Origin: Microbacterium oleivorans
Lineage (GTDB): Bacteria > Actinomycetota > Actinomycetes > Actinomycetales > Microbacteriaceae
Assembly: GCF_001644225.1 (NCBI RefSeq)
Contig: NZ_LSTV01000005.1
Coordinates: forward strand, 502,146-566,145
Direction: 5' to 3'
Length of the DNA: 64,000 nucleotides
Part shown: one piece after another, positions 42,859 through 50,871 of the stretch
How the letters are laid out: each line of letters starts with the position of its first letter
Numbering within the stretch: the stretch's first letter is position 1
Position numbers and translations under genes: made by a program
The notes under the pieces: model-generated
What the model was told of the DNA's origin: nothing
What the model saw: the letters and a program-made list of their open reading frames with translations, nothing else
The model's database searches: none

Positions 42859-43488
42859 GTGCCCGCCGCCCGCCTCCATCTCGTGCGCCACGGGGAGGTC
42901 CATAACCCCGAGCGCGTGCTGTACGGACGCCTCCCGGGGTTCCATCTGAGCGACGACGGCCGCGACATGGCACGCGCCGCCGCCGAGCACCTCAAGGCGC
43001 AGGGGCGACCGGTCAAGTCGCTCGTGTCCTCGCCCCTCGAACGGGCACGCGAGTCCGCGGCGCCGATCGCGGAGCTGTTCGGCCTCACGCCCGTCATCGA
43101 CGCCCGCGTCCTCGAGCCCACGAACGTCTTCGAGGGCAAGCGGATGCAGCGTGCCCTGCGCAACCCGCTCAACTGGTGGCACCTGCGCACCCCCGCCCTC
43201 CCCAGCTGGGGCGAGGCCTACCTCGACGTGGTCGAGCGCATGCAGGCCGCGATGCGCGACGCGTGGAACCGGACCCCGTCGGGCGACGCCGTCATCGTCT
43301 CGCACCAGCTGCCGATCTGGATCACGCACCTCTCGGTCGCGGGCCTGCCGCTGCGGCACGACCCGCGCCGACGCCGGTGCGACCTGTCGAGCATCACGAG
43401 CTTCGAGCTCGCGGGCGACGTGTGGCGCGAGGTCGACTACGTCGAGCCCGCCCCGACCGCGGGCGCCGTGGACGTGGGGGCCGTATGA
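42859..43488 (+). CDS. histidine phosphatase family protein
   Basis: Phosphoglycerate-mutase-like phosphatase of 209 residues with the catalytic LVRHGE (His 11), SSPLERARESA and the second His in VIVSHQLPI. GTG at 42859 is six bases after TAGACT (42847-42852). In M. tuberculosis the gene before the ccsX-ccdA-resB-ccsA cluster (Rv0525) encodes the same type of protein, so its link with cytochrome c maturation is conserved though its substrate is unknown. Its stop overlaps the tlpA-like start (ATGA). Confidence 0.92.
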   Translation: MPAARLHLVRHGEVHNPERVLYGRLPGFHLSDDGRDMARAAAEHLKAQGRPVKSLVSSPLERARESAAPIAELFGLTPVIDARVLEPTNVFEGKRMQRALRNPLNWWHLRTPALPSWGEAYLDVVERMQAAMRDAWNRTPSGDAVIVSHQLPIWITHLSVAGLPLRHDPRRRRCDLSSITSFELAGDVWREVDYVEPAPTAGAVDVGAV

Positions 43489-44084
43489 GGCGCCGCATCC
43501 TCGCCGCCGTCGCGGCGATCGCGCTCACCGCGGGCCTGGCCGCCTGCTCGGGGCAGAACGACGACCTCGCGAACCTTTACCGCGAAGGCAACACGCAGGG
43601 CTTCATCTCCAGCGACGGGCGGGTCGAGACGATCCCCGCCGACAAGCGCGGCGAGGCCCTCTCGTTCTCGGGGACGTCCGTCGACGGGTCGACGATCTCG
43701 AGCGACGACTTCGCGGGCGATGTCGTCGTGCTGAACTTCTGGTATGCCGCCTGCGGCCCCTGCCGCGCCGAGGCGCCCGTCCTCGAGGAGACGTTCCAGG
43801 ACACGAAGGCAGGCGGCGCCCAGTTCCTCGGCGTCAACATCTACGACGGCCCCGAGCAGGCCACCTCGTTCGACGAGACCTACGGCATCACCTACCCCTC
43901 GATCCTCGCCCGCGGCGACGTCGATTTGAAGCTCGCGTTCGCCGACTGGACCTCGCTCCAGGCGGCGCCGACGACCCTCGTCGTGGACCGCGAGGGGCGC
44001 GTGGCCGCGCGCCTGTTCGGCCAGCTGCCGGATGCCACGACCCTCCGCGACCTCGTCGAGGACACCCTGGCGGAGACGCCGTGA
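43485..44084 (+). CDS. TlpA/ResA-like thioredoxin lipoprotein
   Basis: Membrane-tethered thiol-disulfide protein of 199 residues. Signal peptide with lipobox LAAC (Cys 21), then a thioredoxin fold with active site CGPC (Cys 90 and 93; NFWYAACGPCRAEAP) and the cis-Pro segment QAAPTTLVVD. It presumably keeps the CxxCH haem-binding cysteines of apocytochrome c reduced, using electrons from CcdA, the next gene. Both ends overlap neighbours by four bases. Confidence 0.92.
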   Translation: MRRRILAAVAAIALTAGLAACSGQNDDLANLYREGNTQGFISSDGRVETIPADKRGEALSFSGTSVDGSTISSDDFAGDVVVLNFWYAACGPCRAEAPVLEETFQDTKAGGAQFLGVNIYDGPEQATSFDETYGITYPSILARGDVDLKLAFADWTSLQAAPTTLVVDREGRVAARLFGQLPDATTLRDLVEDTLAETP

Positions 44085-44896
44085 ACCCCGGCGCGGTCGT
44101 CGCGGACGGGGCGCTCTGGATCGCGATCCCGATCGCCGCGCTCGCCGGTCTCGTCTCGTTCCTCTCGCCCTGCGTCCTCCCGCTCGTCCCCGGCTATCTC
44201 GGCTTCCTCGGCGGCGCGATGACCCCGAAGGAGGGACGACGGATGCCGGTGGCCCGGGATGCGGCATCCGGTGCCGGCGTCGCCACGGCGACCGCGGCAC
44301 CCGCCCGCCCCGCTGTCGGACGCGGCCGACTGCTGGTCGGGGTGCTGCTGTTCATCGCCGGGTTCACGGTCGTGTTCCTGTCGATGGGGGTGTTCGCGGG
44401 GAGCCTCGGTCGCCTGTTCCTGCAGTACGAAGAGGTCATCACGCGGGTGCTCGGCGCCGTCGTGATCGTCATGGGCCTGATCTTCGTGGGGGTGTTCGGG
44501 CTCGCCCAGCGCACCTACCGTCCGCAGCTCACGCAGAACCTCGGACTCGTCGGGGCGCCGCTGCTCGGCGTCGCGATGGGCGTCGGCTGGGCGCCGTGCA
44601 TCGGGCCGACTCTCGCCACGATCCTGAGCATGGCCTACAGCCAGGCCGATCCGACGCGCGCGGGCCTGCTCGCCGTCGCGTACTCGCTCGGCCTCGGCAT
44701 CCCCTTCGTCCTGCTCGCCCTCGGTGCCTCGTGGGCCACGCGGTCGGTCGCGTTCATCCGCCGCCACATCCGCGTCGTCAACATCATCGGCGGTGCGATG
44801 CTCGTCCTCCTCGGTCTCCTCATGGTGACGGGGATCTGGACGACCCTGATGGCCTCGTTCCAGGGGGTGGTGGCCGGTGTCCCGACGTTCCTCTGA
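44081..44896 (+). CDS. ccdA: cytochrome c biogenesis protein CcdA
   Basis: Membrane reductant carrier of 271 residues with six to seven helices that passes electrons from cytoplasmic thioredoxin to the extracytoplasmic TlpA-like protein. The two catalytic Cys lie in helices 1 (FLSPCVLPLVPG) and 4 (VGWAPCIGPTLA). GTG at 44081 overlaps the preceding stop (GTGA); the long frame upstream is not coding. Its 3' end overlaps the resB start by 20 bases. Confidence 0.94.
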   Translation: MNPGAVVADGALWIAIPIAALAGLVSFLSPCVLPLVPGYLGFLGGAMTPKEGRRMPVARDAASGAGVATATAAPARPAVGRGRLLVGVLLFIAGFTVVFLSMGVFAGSLGRLFLQYEEVITRVLGAVVIVMGLIFVGVFGLAQRTYRPQLTQNLGLVGAPLLGVAMGVGWAPCIGPTLATILSMAYSQADPTRAGLLAVAYSLGLGIPFVLLALGASWATRSVAFIRRHIRVVNIIGGAMLVLLGLLMVTGIWTTLMASFQGVVAGVPTFL

Positions 44897-46625
44897 CCCG
44901 CGCGCCGACGTCGTCGACGGCCCGCTCCGACCGGGCGACCACCTCGACCGCACCGAGGACCGCCTCGACCCCGCCGTGCGCGGGCGCGAGGAGTCCGACG
45001 GCATCACCCAGCCCGCGCTGGGGTTCGTCGGGTGGCTCCGGTGGGGCTGGCGTCAGCTGACCAGCATGCGGACGGCGCTCGTCCTCCTGCTGCTGCTCGC
45101 GATCGCCGCGATCCCCGGATCGCTCGTGCCCCAGCGCAGCGCCGACCCGAACGGCGTCACGCAGTGGCGCGCCACGAACCCCGACCTGTATCCGACGTTC
45201 GACGCGCTGCAGCTGTTCGACGTGTACACCTCGGTGTGGTTCTCGGCGATCTACATCCTGCTGTTCATCTCGCTGATCGGATGCGTCCTCCCGCGCACGA
45301 AGCACCACTGGAAGGCGCTGCGGGCCCGCCCGCCGCGGACCCCCGTGCGGCTCTCGCGCCTCGCCGACCACAGCGAGACGACGGTTGCGGTGCCCGAGGG
45401 AGAGGATGCCGCGGGGCACGCCGCGCACGCCGTCGACCTCGCCGAGGCGCAGCTGCGCTCGGCCCGCTACCGCGTCGAGCGCTACGACCGGAACGGCGTC
45501 GCGTCGGTCTCGGCCGAGCGCGGCTACCTGCGCGAGACGGGCAACCTGATCTTCCACGGCGCCCTCGTCGGCGTGCTCCTGTCCGTCGGCATCGGCGGCG
45601 GCTTCACCTACACGGGACAGACCGTGATCACCGAGGGCGACGGCTTCGTCAACTCGCTCGGCCTCGGCTACACGTCGTTCAACCCCGGCCGGTTCGTCGA
45701 CACCGAGGCGCTGACGCCGTACTCGATCACCCTCGACCGGTTCGACGTGACCTACGCGCCCGGCTCGGGGCAGGCGGGCGACTTCGCCGCCCACGTCACG
45801 ACGCGGTTCCCGGGTCAGGAGCCCGAGGACCAGGTGATCGAAGTGAACCACCCGATCACGATGGCCGGCGACCGGGTCTACCTCATGGGCAACGGCTATG
45901 CGCCGACGATCACGGTGCGCAACGGTGCCGGCGACGTCGTGTTCAGCGAGTCCGTCCCGTTCCTGCCGCAGAGCGCGACGATGACCTCGCAGGGCGTCGT
46001 GAAGATCCCCGACACGGGCGGCGAGCAGCTCGGCATGGTCGGCTTCTTCTACCCGACGGTCGCCGAGCTCGACACCGGTGCGCTGACCTCGGCGTACGGC
46101 GACCTCCTCGACCCGCGGCTGACCTTCTTCGTGTACGAGGGCGACCTCGGCATCGACGACGGCACGCCGCGCTCGGTGTACGCGCTCGACACCGACGGCA
46201 TGACCGAGATCGCCGGCCGCAACGCCGACGCCCCCTCGCTCGAGCTCTCGCCCGGGCAGACGGTCGACCTGCCCGGCGGCCGCGGCACGGTGACCTTCGA
46301 GGACGAGCGCAGCGCCGGCGCATCCGAGTCGGTCAAGCGGTACGTCTCGCTGTCGATCCACAACGACTCGAGCGCCACATGGGTGCTCGTGTTCGCGATC
46401 CTCGCCATGCTCGGGCTGTTCACGGCGCTGTTCGTGCCGCGCCGCCGGATGTGGGTGAAGGCGACCCCCGTCGGCGACGACGAGGTGCGCATCGAGTACG
46501 CGGGCCTGGCCCGCGGCGAGGACCCGGCGATCGCCGTCGCGGTCGCCGACCTCGCCCGCCGCCACGGCACCGCGCTGGGCGAGCAACCGGCATCCGCCCC
46601 GGTCAGCCCGGCGAACGTAGACTGA
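44877..46625 (+). CDS. resB: cytochrome c biogenesis protein ResB
   Basis: Component of the System II haem-lyase, 582 residues. Early membrane helices (MRTALVLLLLLAIAAIPGSLVPQR), a middle helix after GYLRETGNLIFHGALVG, a large extracytoplasmic domain, and a last helix at about 500-520. ResB and CcsB together carry haem across the membrane and attach it to apocytochrome c. GTG at 44877 lies inside ccdA. A TAGACT box (46618-46623) overlapping its stop could give ccsB an extra promoter. Confidence 0.94.
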   Translation: MSRRSSDPRADVVDGPLRPGDHLDRTEDRLDPAVRGREESDGITQPALGFVGWLRWGWRQLTSMRTALVLLLLLAIAAIPGSLVPQRSADPNGVTQWRATNPDLYPTFDALQLFDVYTSVWFSAIYILLFISLIGCVLPRTKHHWKALRARPPRTPVRLSRLADHSETTVAVPEGEDAAGHAAHAVDLAEAQLRSARYRVERYDRNGVASVSAERGYLRETGNLIFHGALVGVLLSVGIGGGFTYTGQTVITEGDGFVNSLGLGYTSFNPGRFVDTEALTPYSITLDRFDVTYAPGSGQAGDFAAHVTTRFPGQEPEDQVIEVNHPITMAGDRVYLMGNGYAPTITVRNGAGDVVFSESVPFLPQSATMTSQGVVKIPDTGGEQLGMVGFFYPTVAELDTGALTSAYGDLLDPRLTFFVYEGDLGIDDGTPRSVYALDTDGMTEIAGRNADAPSLELSPGQTVDLPGGRGTVTFEDERSAGASESVKRYVSLSIHNDSSATWVLVFAILAMLGLFTALFVPRRRMWVKATPVGDDEVRIEYAGLARGEDPAIAVAVADLARRHGTALGEQPASAPVSPANVD

Positions 46626-46652
46626 AACCACCCATCTCCTCCGGAGGACCCC

Positions 46653-47681
46653 ATGTCGTTCGATGACATCTCCGTCCTGCTGTTGTGGACCGCGATCGCG
46701 ATCTACACGCTCGGCTTCCTCGCCTTCACCGTCGACCTCGCGCGCCGGTCCGAGCTCGCGATCGCCGCCCAGGACGCCAAGGCCAAGACGCAGGCGCGCA
46801 CGCTCGTCGCCGCCGGCGGTGGGCAGACGATCGACGAGATCCGCGCGGAGGAGGCCGCCGCGAAGATCGCGCTCGAGGCCGCGCCGTCGCAGCGCGGACG
46901 CTACCTGTTCGCGCGACTGGGTGTCGTGCTCACCACGATCGCGTGGCTGTTCCACCTCGGCGCCGACGTGACGCGCGGCATCGCGGCGGGCCGGGTGCCG
47001 TGGTCGAACAACTACGAGTTCGCCCTCACCGGCACGCTCCTCGTCGTCGCCGTCTTCCTCACCGTGCTCGTCAAGTACGACCTGCGCTTCCTCGGCGCGT
47101 TCATCAACGGCCTCATCGTCGTCCTCCTCGGCGGCGCCGCCCTCGCGTACTACGTCGAGGTCGTGCCGCTGTCCGACCCGCTCAAGAGCGTCTGGCTCGT
47201 CATCCACGTCTTCGTCGCGTCGCTGGCGTCGGCGTTCCTCGCGATCGCCTTCGCGCTCTCGGTCGTGCAGTTGCTGCAGTCGCGCCGCGAGCGGCTCGCG
47301 CTGGCCGCGGTGGGGTCGGATGCCGCGCCCCGCACCCGCCTGCCGTTCCTGCGCACCCTGCCGAGCGCCGACGTGCTCGAGTCGCTCGCCTACCGCTTCG
47401 CGATCATCGGGTTCGTGCTCTGGACCTTCACCCTCATCGCCGGTGCGATCTGGGCCAACGACGCGTGGGGCCGCTACTGGGGCTTCGACACCAAGGAGGT
47501 CTGGACCTTCGTGATCTGGGTCGTCTACGCCGGGTACATCCACGCCCGCGCGACGCGCGGCTGGCGCGGCACCCGGTCGGCGTGGCTGTCGATCGTGGGC
47601 TTCACGGCGGTGCTGTTCAACTTCACGATCGTGAACCAGTTCTTCCAGGGCCTGCACTCCTACAGCGGCCTGCCCAGCTGA
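46653..47681 (+). CDS. ccsB: cytochrome c biogenesis protein CcsB (CcsA/ResC)
   Basis: Membrane protein of 342 residues that handles and ligates haem. The tryptophan-rich WWD-type motif WGRYWGFDTKEVWTF is present, with flanking His residues (WLFHLGAD, VIHVFVAS, YIHARATRG) that act as haem ligands in the family. The ATG at 46653 has a GGAGG ribosome site that is half of a perfect 12-base palindrome TCCTCCGGAGGA (46637-46648). It completes the phosphatase-tlpA-ccdA-resB-ccsB operon. Confidence 0.95.
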   Translation: MSFDDISVLLLWTAIAIYTLGFLAFTVDLARRSELAIAAQDAKAKTQARTLVAAGGGQTIDEIRAEEAAAKIALEAAPSQRGRYLFARLGVVLTTIAWLFHLGADVTRGIAAGRVPWSNNYEFALTGTLLVVAVFLTVLVKYDLRFLGAFINGLIVVLLGGAALAYYVEVVPLSDPLKSVWLVIHVFVASLASAFLAIAFALSVVQLLQSRRERLALAAVGSDAAPRTRLPFLRTLPSADVLESLAYRFAIIGFVLWTFTLIAGAIWANDAWGRYWGFDTKEVWTFVIWVVYAGYIHARATRGWRGTRSAWLSIVGFTAVLFNFTIVNQFFQGLHSYSGLPS

Positions 47682-47685
47682 TCCC

Positions 47686-48555
47686 GTGACCCCGCTCGCC
47701 GCCACCGTCGTCACCTACCCCGACGGCGCCCTGACCGGTTCCTCGGTCGTCACCCACGTCGCGACCCTCGCAGGCGGCCGCGCCGGCGTCGTCCTCGAGA
47801 GCACGCCGTTCCACCCCGTCGACACGGCGTGGCCCGACCAGCCCGCCGACACCGGGATCCTGCGCACCCCGGACGGGGAGCTCCGCGTCGTCGACACGGT
47901 GACCGGGGGAGTGCACGACGGCGATCTCGTCGTGGGTGCGGATCTGCCTGTGCGCATGGGGACGGAGGGCTGGACGTTCGTCGTCGTCCACGTCGTCGAC
48001 GGTCCCGCCCCCGCGCCCGGCACCGACGTGCAGGCCGAGGTCGACGCCGACGTGCGCGCCGCCCTGTCGGCCGGGCACACGGCGTGCCACCTCGCCTCGC
48101 TCGCGCTCGACGCGGCCCTCGCGGACGCCTGGAAGAAGGACGCGCCGACGGATGCCGCGGGTCACCCCGCGTTCGACATGCTCGCGATCCAGACCTCCCG
48201 CATCACCGCGTACGGCTCGACCGACGTCTACCGCATCGGCAAGTCGCTGCGCCGGAAGGGCTTCGACCCCGCTGCGCTCGACGACCTGCGCGCCGTCGAG
48301 GAGCGCGCGAACGCGACGCTCGCCGGCTGGGCCGGGACACCCGGAGCCATCGGCATCCATCGCGAGGATCGCACCCTCGCCGGGCGGCGCACGTGGCGCT
48401 GCGAGCTGCCCGAGGGCGCCGTCGAGCTGCCGTGCGGCGGCACGCACCTGACCTCGCTCGCCGAGGTCGAGGCCATCACGGCCGCCCTGGCCTCGGTAGA
48501 GGTCCCCGGTGGCGTCGAGCTGACGATGACCACCGGCATCCGCCTCGCCCGCTGA
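47686..48555 (+). CDS. AlaX-like alanyl-tRNA editing protein
   Basis: Protein of 289 residues resembling the editing half of alanyl-tRNA synthetase: an N-terminal beta-barrel-like part, then HTACHLASLAL (zinc-binding HxxxH) and ELPCGGTHLTSL (the C-x-x-x-H half of the zinc site). Free-standing AlaX proteins clear mischarged Ser- or Gly-tRNA(Ala). The central part carries a long insertion compared with AlaX-S, so substrate is uncertain. GTG at 47686 is four bases after the ccsB stop. Confidence 0.78.
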   Translation: MTPLAATVVTYPDGALTGSSVVTHVATLAGGRAGVVLESTPFHPVDTAWPDQPADTGILRTPDGELRVVDTVTGGVHDGDLVVGADLPVRMGTEGWTFVVVHVVDGPAPAPGTDVQAEVDADVRAALSAGHTACHLASLALDAALADAWKKDAPTDAAGHPAFDMLAIQTSRITAYGSTDVYRIGKSLRRKGFDPAALDDLRAVEERANATLAGWAGTPGAIGIHREDRTLAGRRTWRCELPEGAVELPCGGTHLTSLAEVEAITAALASVEVPGGVELTMTTGIRLAR

Positions 48556-48599
48556 CCCGCGCGTCGCGCCCGCGCCCCGCGCGCTCGAGCCGGCCTGTG

Positions 48600-48683
48600 C
48601 GCCGAATCACCACTCCAGCGCCGAATCACCACCGGCCTGCCCGCAATCCGGTGGCGATTCGGCAGCCGATTGGTGATTCGGCG
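48600..48683. repeat. nested inverted repeats between convergent genes
   Basis: Four copies of GCCGAATCACCA occur: two direct (48601-48612 and 48620-48631) and two inverted (48648-48663, with one mismatch, and 48671-48682). The outer pair extends to 13 perfect bases and the inner pair to 16 bases with one mismatch around a 12-base loop. The structure can fold as a double hairpin and could terminate both convergent transcripts. Its modular form suggests a dispersed palindromic repeat family. Confidence 0.7.
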
Positions 48684-48704
48684 GATGTGAGCGAGGAGGC
48701 TCCC

Positions 48705-48758
48705 AGTCGCAGTCGCAGTCGCAGTCGCAGTCGCAGTCGCAGTGGCAGTGGCAGCGGC
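48705..48758. repeat. hexanucleotide microsatellite (AGTCGC)n
   Basis: Six perfect AGTCGC units (48705-48740), then two AGTGGC units and one AGCGGC unit. It ends about 20 bases before the stop codon of the YhgE/Pip gene and is non-coding in the model given here. Such an array is prone to slippage and may vary in length between strains. Confidence 0.85.
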
Positions 48759-48777
48759 AGGCGCGCAGCGCCGCCGC

Positions 48778-50871
48778 TCAGGCGGGCTGGGCGAGCACCG
48801 CGCGGGCGGACGTGGAGCGGTGCCGCGTGACGGCCAGCACGCTCGCGGCGATCGCGAGCACCGTCCAGACGACGAGGGCGATCGCGGCGGGGGCGCCGCC
48901 CCCGGCATCCGTCAATGCGGCCAGCATCGCCGTGTAGGCGGGGGCCGTCGGCAGGAGCCCGGCCACGTCGAGGAGCGTGCCCGGAACGGTGGAGACGATG
49001 CCCGTCGCGACCGCCAGGACGCCCACGAGCACCGAGATCCAGCGTCCGATGCCGCCGAGGAGGGCGACGAGCGCGTGGTTCACCGCGGCGAACGCGACAC
49101 CGGCGAGCACGCACATCGCCGCGAACAGCGCCCACGCGCCGAGGTCGTACCCGGCGGCGAGCTGGACGACACCCGCGACGAGCACGCCCTGCAGCGCGCC
49201 GACCGCGGCGCCCGGGGCGAGCGCGCGGAGCGCCAGGGCCGCGGACGACCGCCGCGACGAGAGCGCCGTGCGCGGGATCGCCTGCAGCACGACGAAGGAT
49301 GCGAGACCGCCGAACCAGAGGGCGAGCGTCGCGAGGAGCGGGACGGCCGAGGCCCCGAACAGCGACGTGCCGGTGCCGTCGGCGACGACGGGCTCGGCCA
49401 CGACCGCGGCGAGGTCCTTCGCCTGCGCGTCGGTGTAGAAGGGTACGCCGTCGACTGCCTGGTCGAGCCCGCCGGCGAGGTCGCCAGTACCGTCGGCGAG
49501 CTTGCCGACACCGGTCGACAGCTCGCCGGCCCCGGTCGCCAGCGCGCCCACGCCGTCGGCGAGCTGGTCGGCACCGGTCGCGGCCGTGCCCGCGCCGTCC
49601 GCGAGGGCCTCGGCACCCGACGACAGCTGCTCGGCACCCGAGGCGAGTTCGCCCGCGCCGCCGGACAGCTCGTCGGCACCGTCCGCGAGCTGCCCCATGC
49701 CGTCGGCGAGTCGCTGAGCGGCCGCCGCAGAGGTCTGCAGACCCTCCGTGAGCGTCGGACCGAAGTTCGCGAGCGCGTCGATGTCCTTCGACAGCTGCGC
49801 CGCGTCACCGACGGTGGCCTGGAGCCCAGGCAGGGCCGCTTGCGCTTGGGTCGACGCGCGAGACAACGAGTCGCAGAGGTCGGCACCCGAGATCTCCGGG
49901 TCGCAGGCTGCTGCGGCCGCCGAGATCGCGCTGACGGCTGCCGTCACAGCCTCGCGATTCTGTTCGCCGTCAGCCGTGAGCGCCTTGAGTCCGTCGACGA
50001 TGTCGCTCGGCACCGCCGGGATCGCCGCCGTCTGCTCGGCCGCCTCGGCCAGTCCGTTCGCGAGGTCCTGTGTGCCCTCGGCGATCGGCCGTGCGCCGTC
50101 GGCCCATTCGCCGACGCCGTCGGCGAGACGGCTCGCGCCGGTGGAGAGCGCCCCCGCGCCCGACGAGATGCCGGACGCACCGGACGACAGCTGTCGCACG
50201 CCGTCGGCGAGCGAGTAGCCGCCGTCGGCCGCGGTCGTCGCGCCGTCGGCGAGCTGCGCGGCACCGTCGGCGGCGCTCGTCGCGCCGTCGGCGAGCTGGG
50301 TCGCACCGTCGGCGGCCTTGCCGAGCTGCTCGTTCAGAGTGGTGAAGCCGAGGAACACGTTCTCGAGGTAGGTCGTGGTCAGCTGTTCGCCGAGGACGGA
50401 TGCCGCGGTGCTCGTCACCTGGTTGGTGATGGCGTCGTCGACGATGCGCGCGTCGGGGGAGGGCGTCAGCTCGATCGTCGCGCGCTCGGGCGTGCCGCCG
50501 GGAGCGGTCGAGGTGGCGGCGGCCGAGAAGTTCTTCGGGATGGTGACGATCGCGTCGTACGTGCCGTCCTCGAGGCCCTCCGTCGCGTCGTCCTCGTTGG
50601 AGATCGTCCACGTCAGGTTGCTGTCGAGGTCGTCGGAGCCCTCGACGAGCCCGGCCGTCAGGAGGCGCCCGAGCGGGGTCGTCTGCCCGTTCACCTCCAC
50701 CGGTTCGTCGTTGTTGACGATGGCGGTGTTCATCGCGTCGAGCCGCTCGGTCGGGTTGTAGAGCGCCGCGACGAGGATGCCGCCGATCACGGCCGGCAGC
50801 AGGAGCACGCCGAGCAGCGTGAGCCACGAAACGGGCCGTCGGGTCTGTGCGCGTTCGAAGGGGAGAGTCAT
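48778..50871 (-). CDS. YhgE/Pip-family membrane protein (ABC-2-like)
   Basis: Protein of 697 residues. One N-terminal helix (VSWLTLLGVLLLPAVIGGILVAAL), a large extracytoplasmic region, then five helices from about 500 on. The central region (about 200-480) is built of many short repeats of the type LADGA/LSSGA/LATGA, typical of YhgE/Pip proteins and likely an extended helical or beta-solenoid structure. It has an isolated Cys pair at about 315-325. ATG at 50871 overlaps the stop of the MMPL gene (ATGA), so the two form an operon that TetR probably controls. Likely role: envelope export, partner of the MMPL protein. Confidence 0.85.
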   Translation of the reverse strand: MTLPFERAQTRRPVSWLTLLGVLLLPAVIGGILVAALYNPTERLDAMNTAIVNNDEPVEVNGQTTPLGRLLTAGLVEGSDDLDSNLTWTISNEDDATEGLEDGTYDAIVTIPKNFSAAATSTAPGGTPERATIELTPSPDARIVDDAITNQVTSTAASVLGEQLTTTYLENVFLGFTTLNEQLGKAADGATQLADGATSAADGAAQLADGATTAADGGYSLADGVRQLSSGASGISSGAGALSTGASRLADGVGEWADGARPIAEGTQDLANGLAEAAEQTAAIPAVPSDIVDGLKALTADGEQNREAVTAAVSAISAAAAACDPEISGADLCDSLSRASTQAQAALPGLQATVGDAAQLSKDIDALANFGPTLTEGLQTSAAAAQRLADGMGQLADGADELSGGAGELASGAEQLSSGAEALADGAGTAATGADQLADGVGALATGAGELSTGVGKLADGTGDLAGGLDQAVDGVPFYTDAQAKDLAAVVAEPVVADGTGTSLFGASAVPLLATLALWFGGLASFVVLQAIPRTALSSRRSSAALALRALAPGAAVGALQGVLVAGVVQLAAGYDLGAWALFAAMCVLAGVAFAAVNHALVALLGGIGRWISVLVGVLAVATGIVSTVPGTLLDVAGLLPTAPAYTAMLAALTDAGGGAPAAIALVVWTVLAIAASVLAVTRHRSTSARAVLAQPA

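Noticed and set aside
48705..48758. CRISPR-like or protein-coding repeat.
   Set aside because: Units are only six bases with no spacers, and the array lies outside the coding model of both flanking genes.
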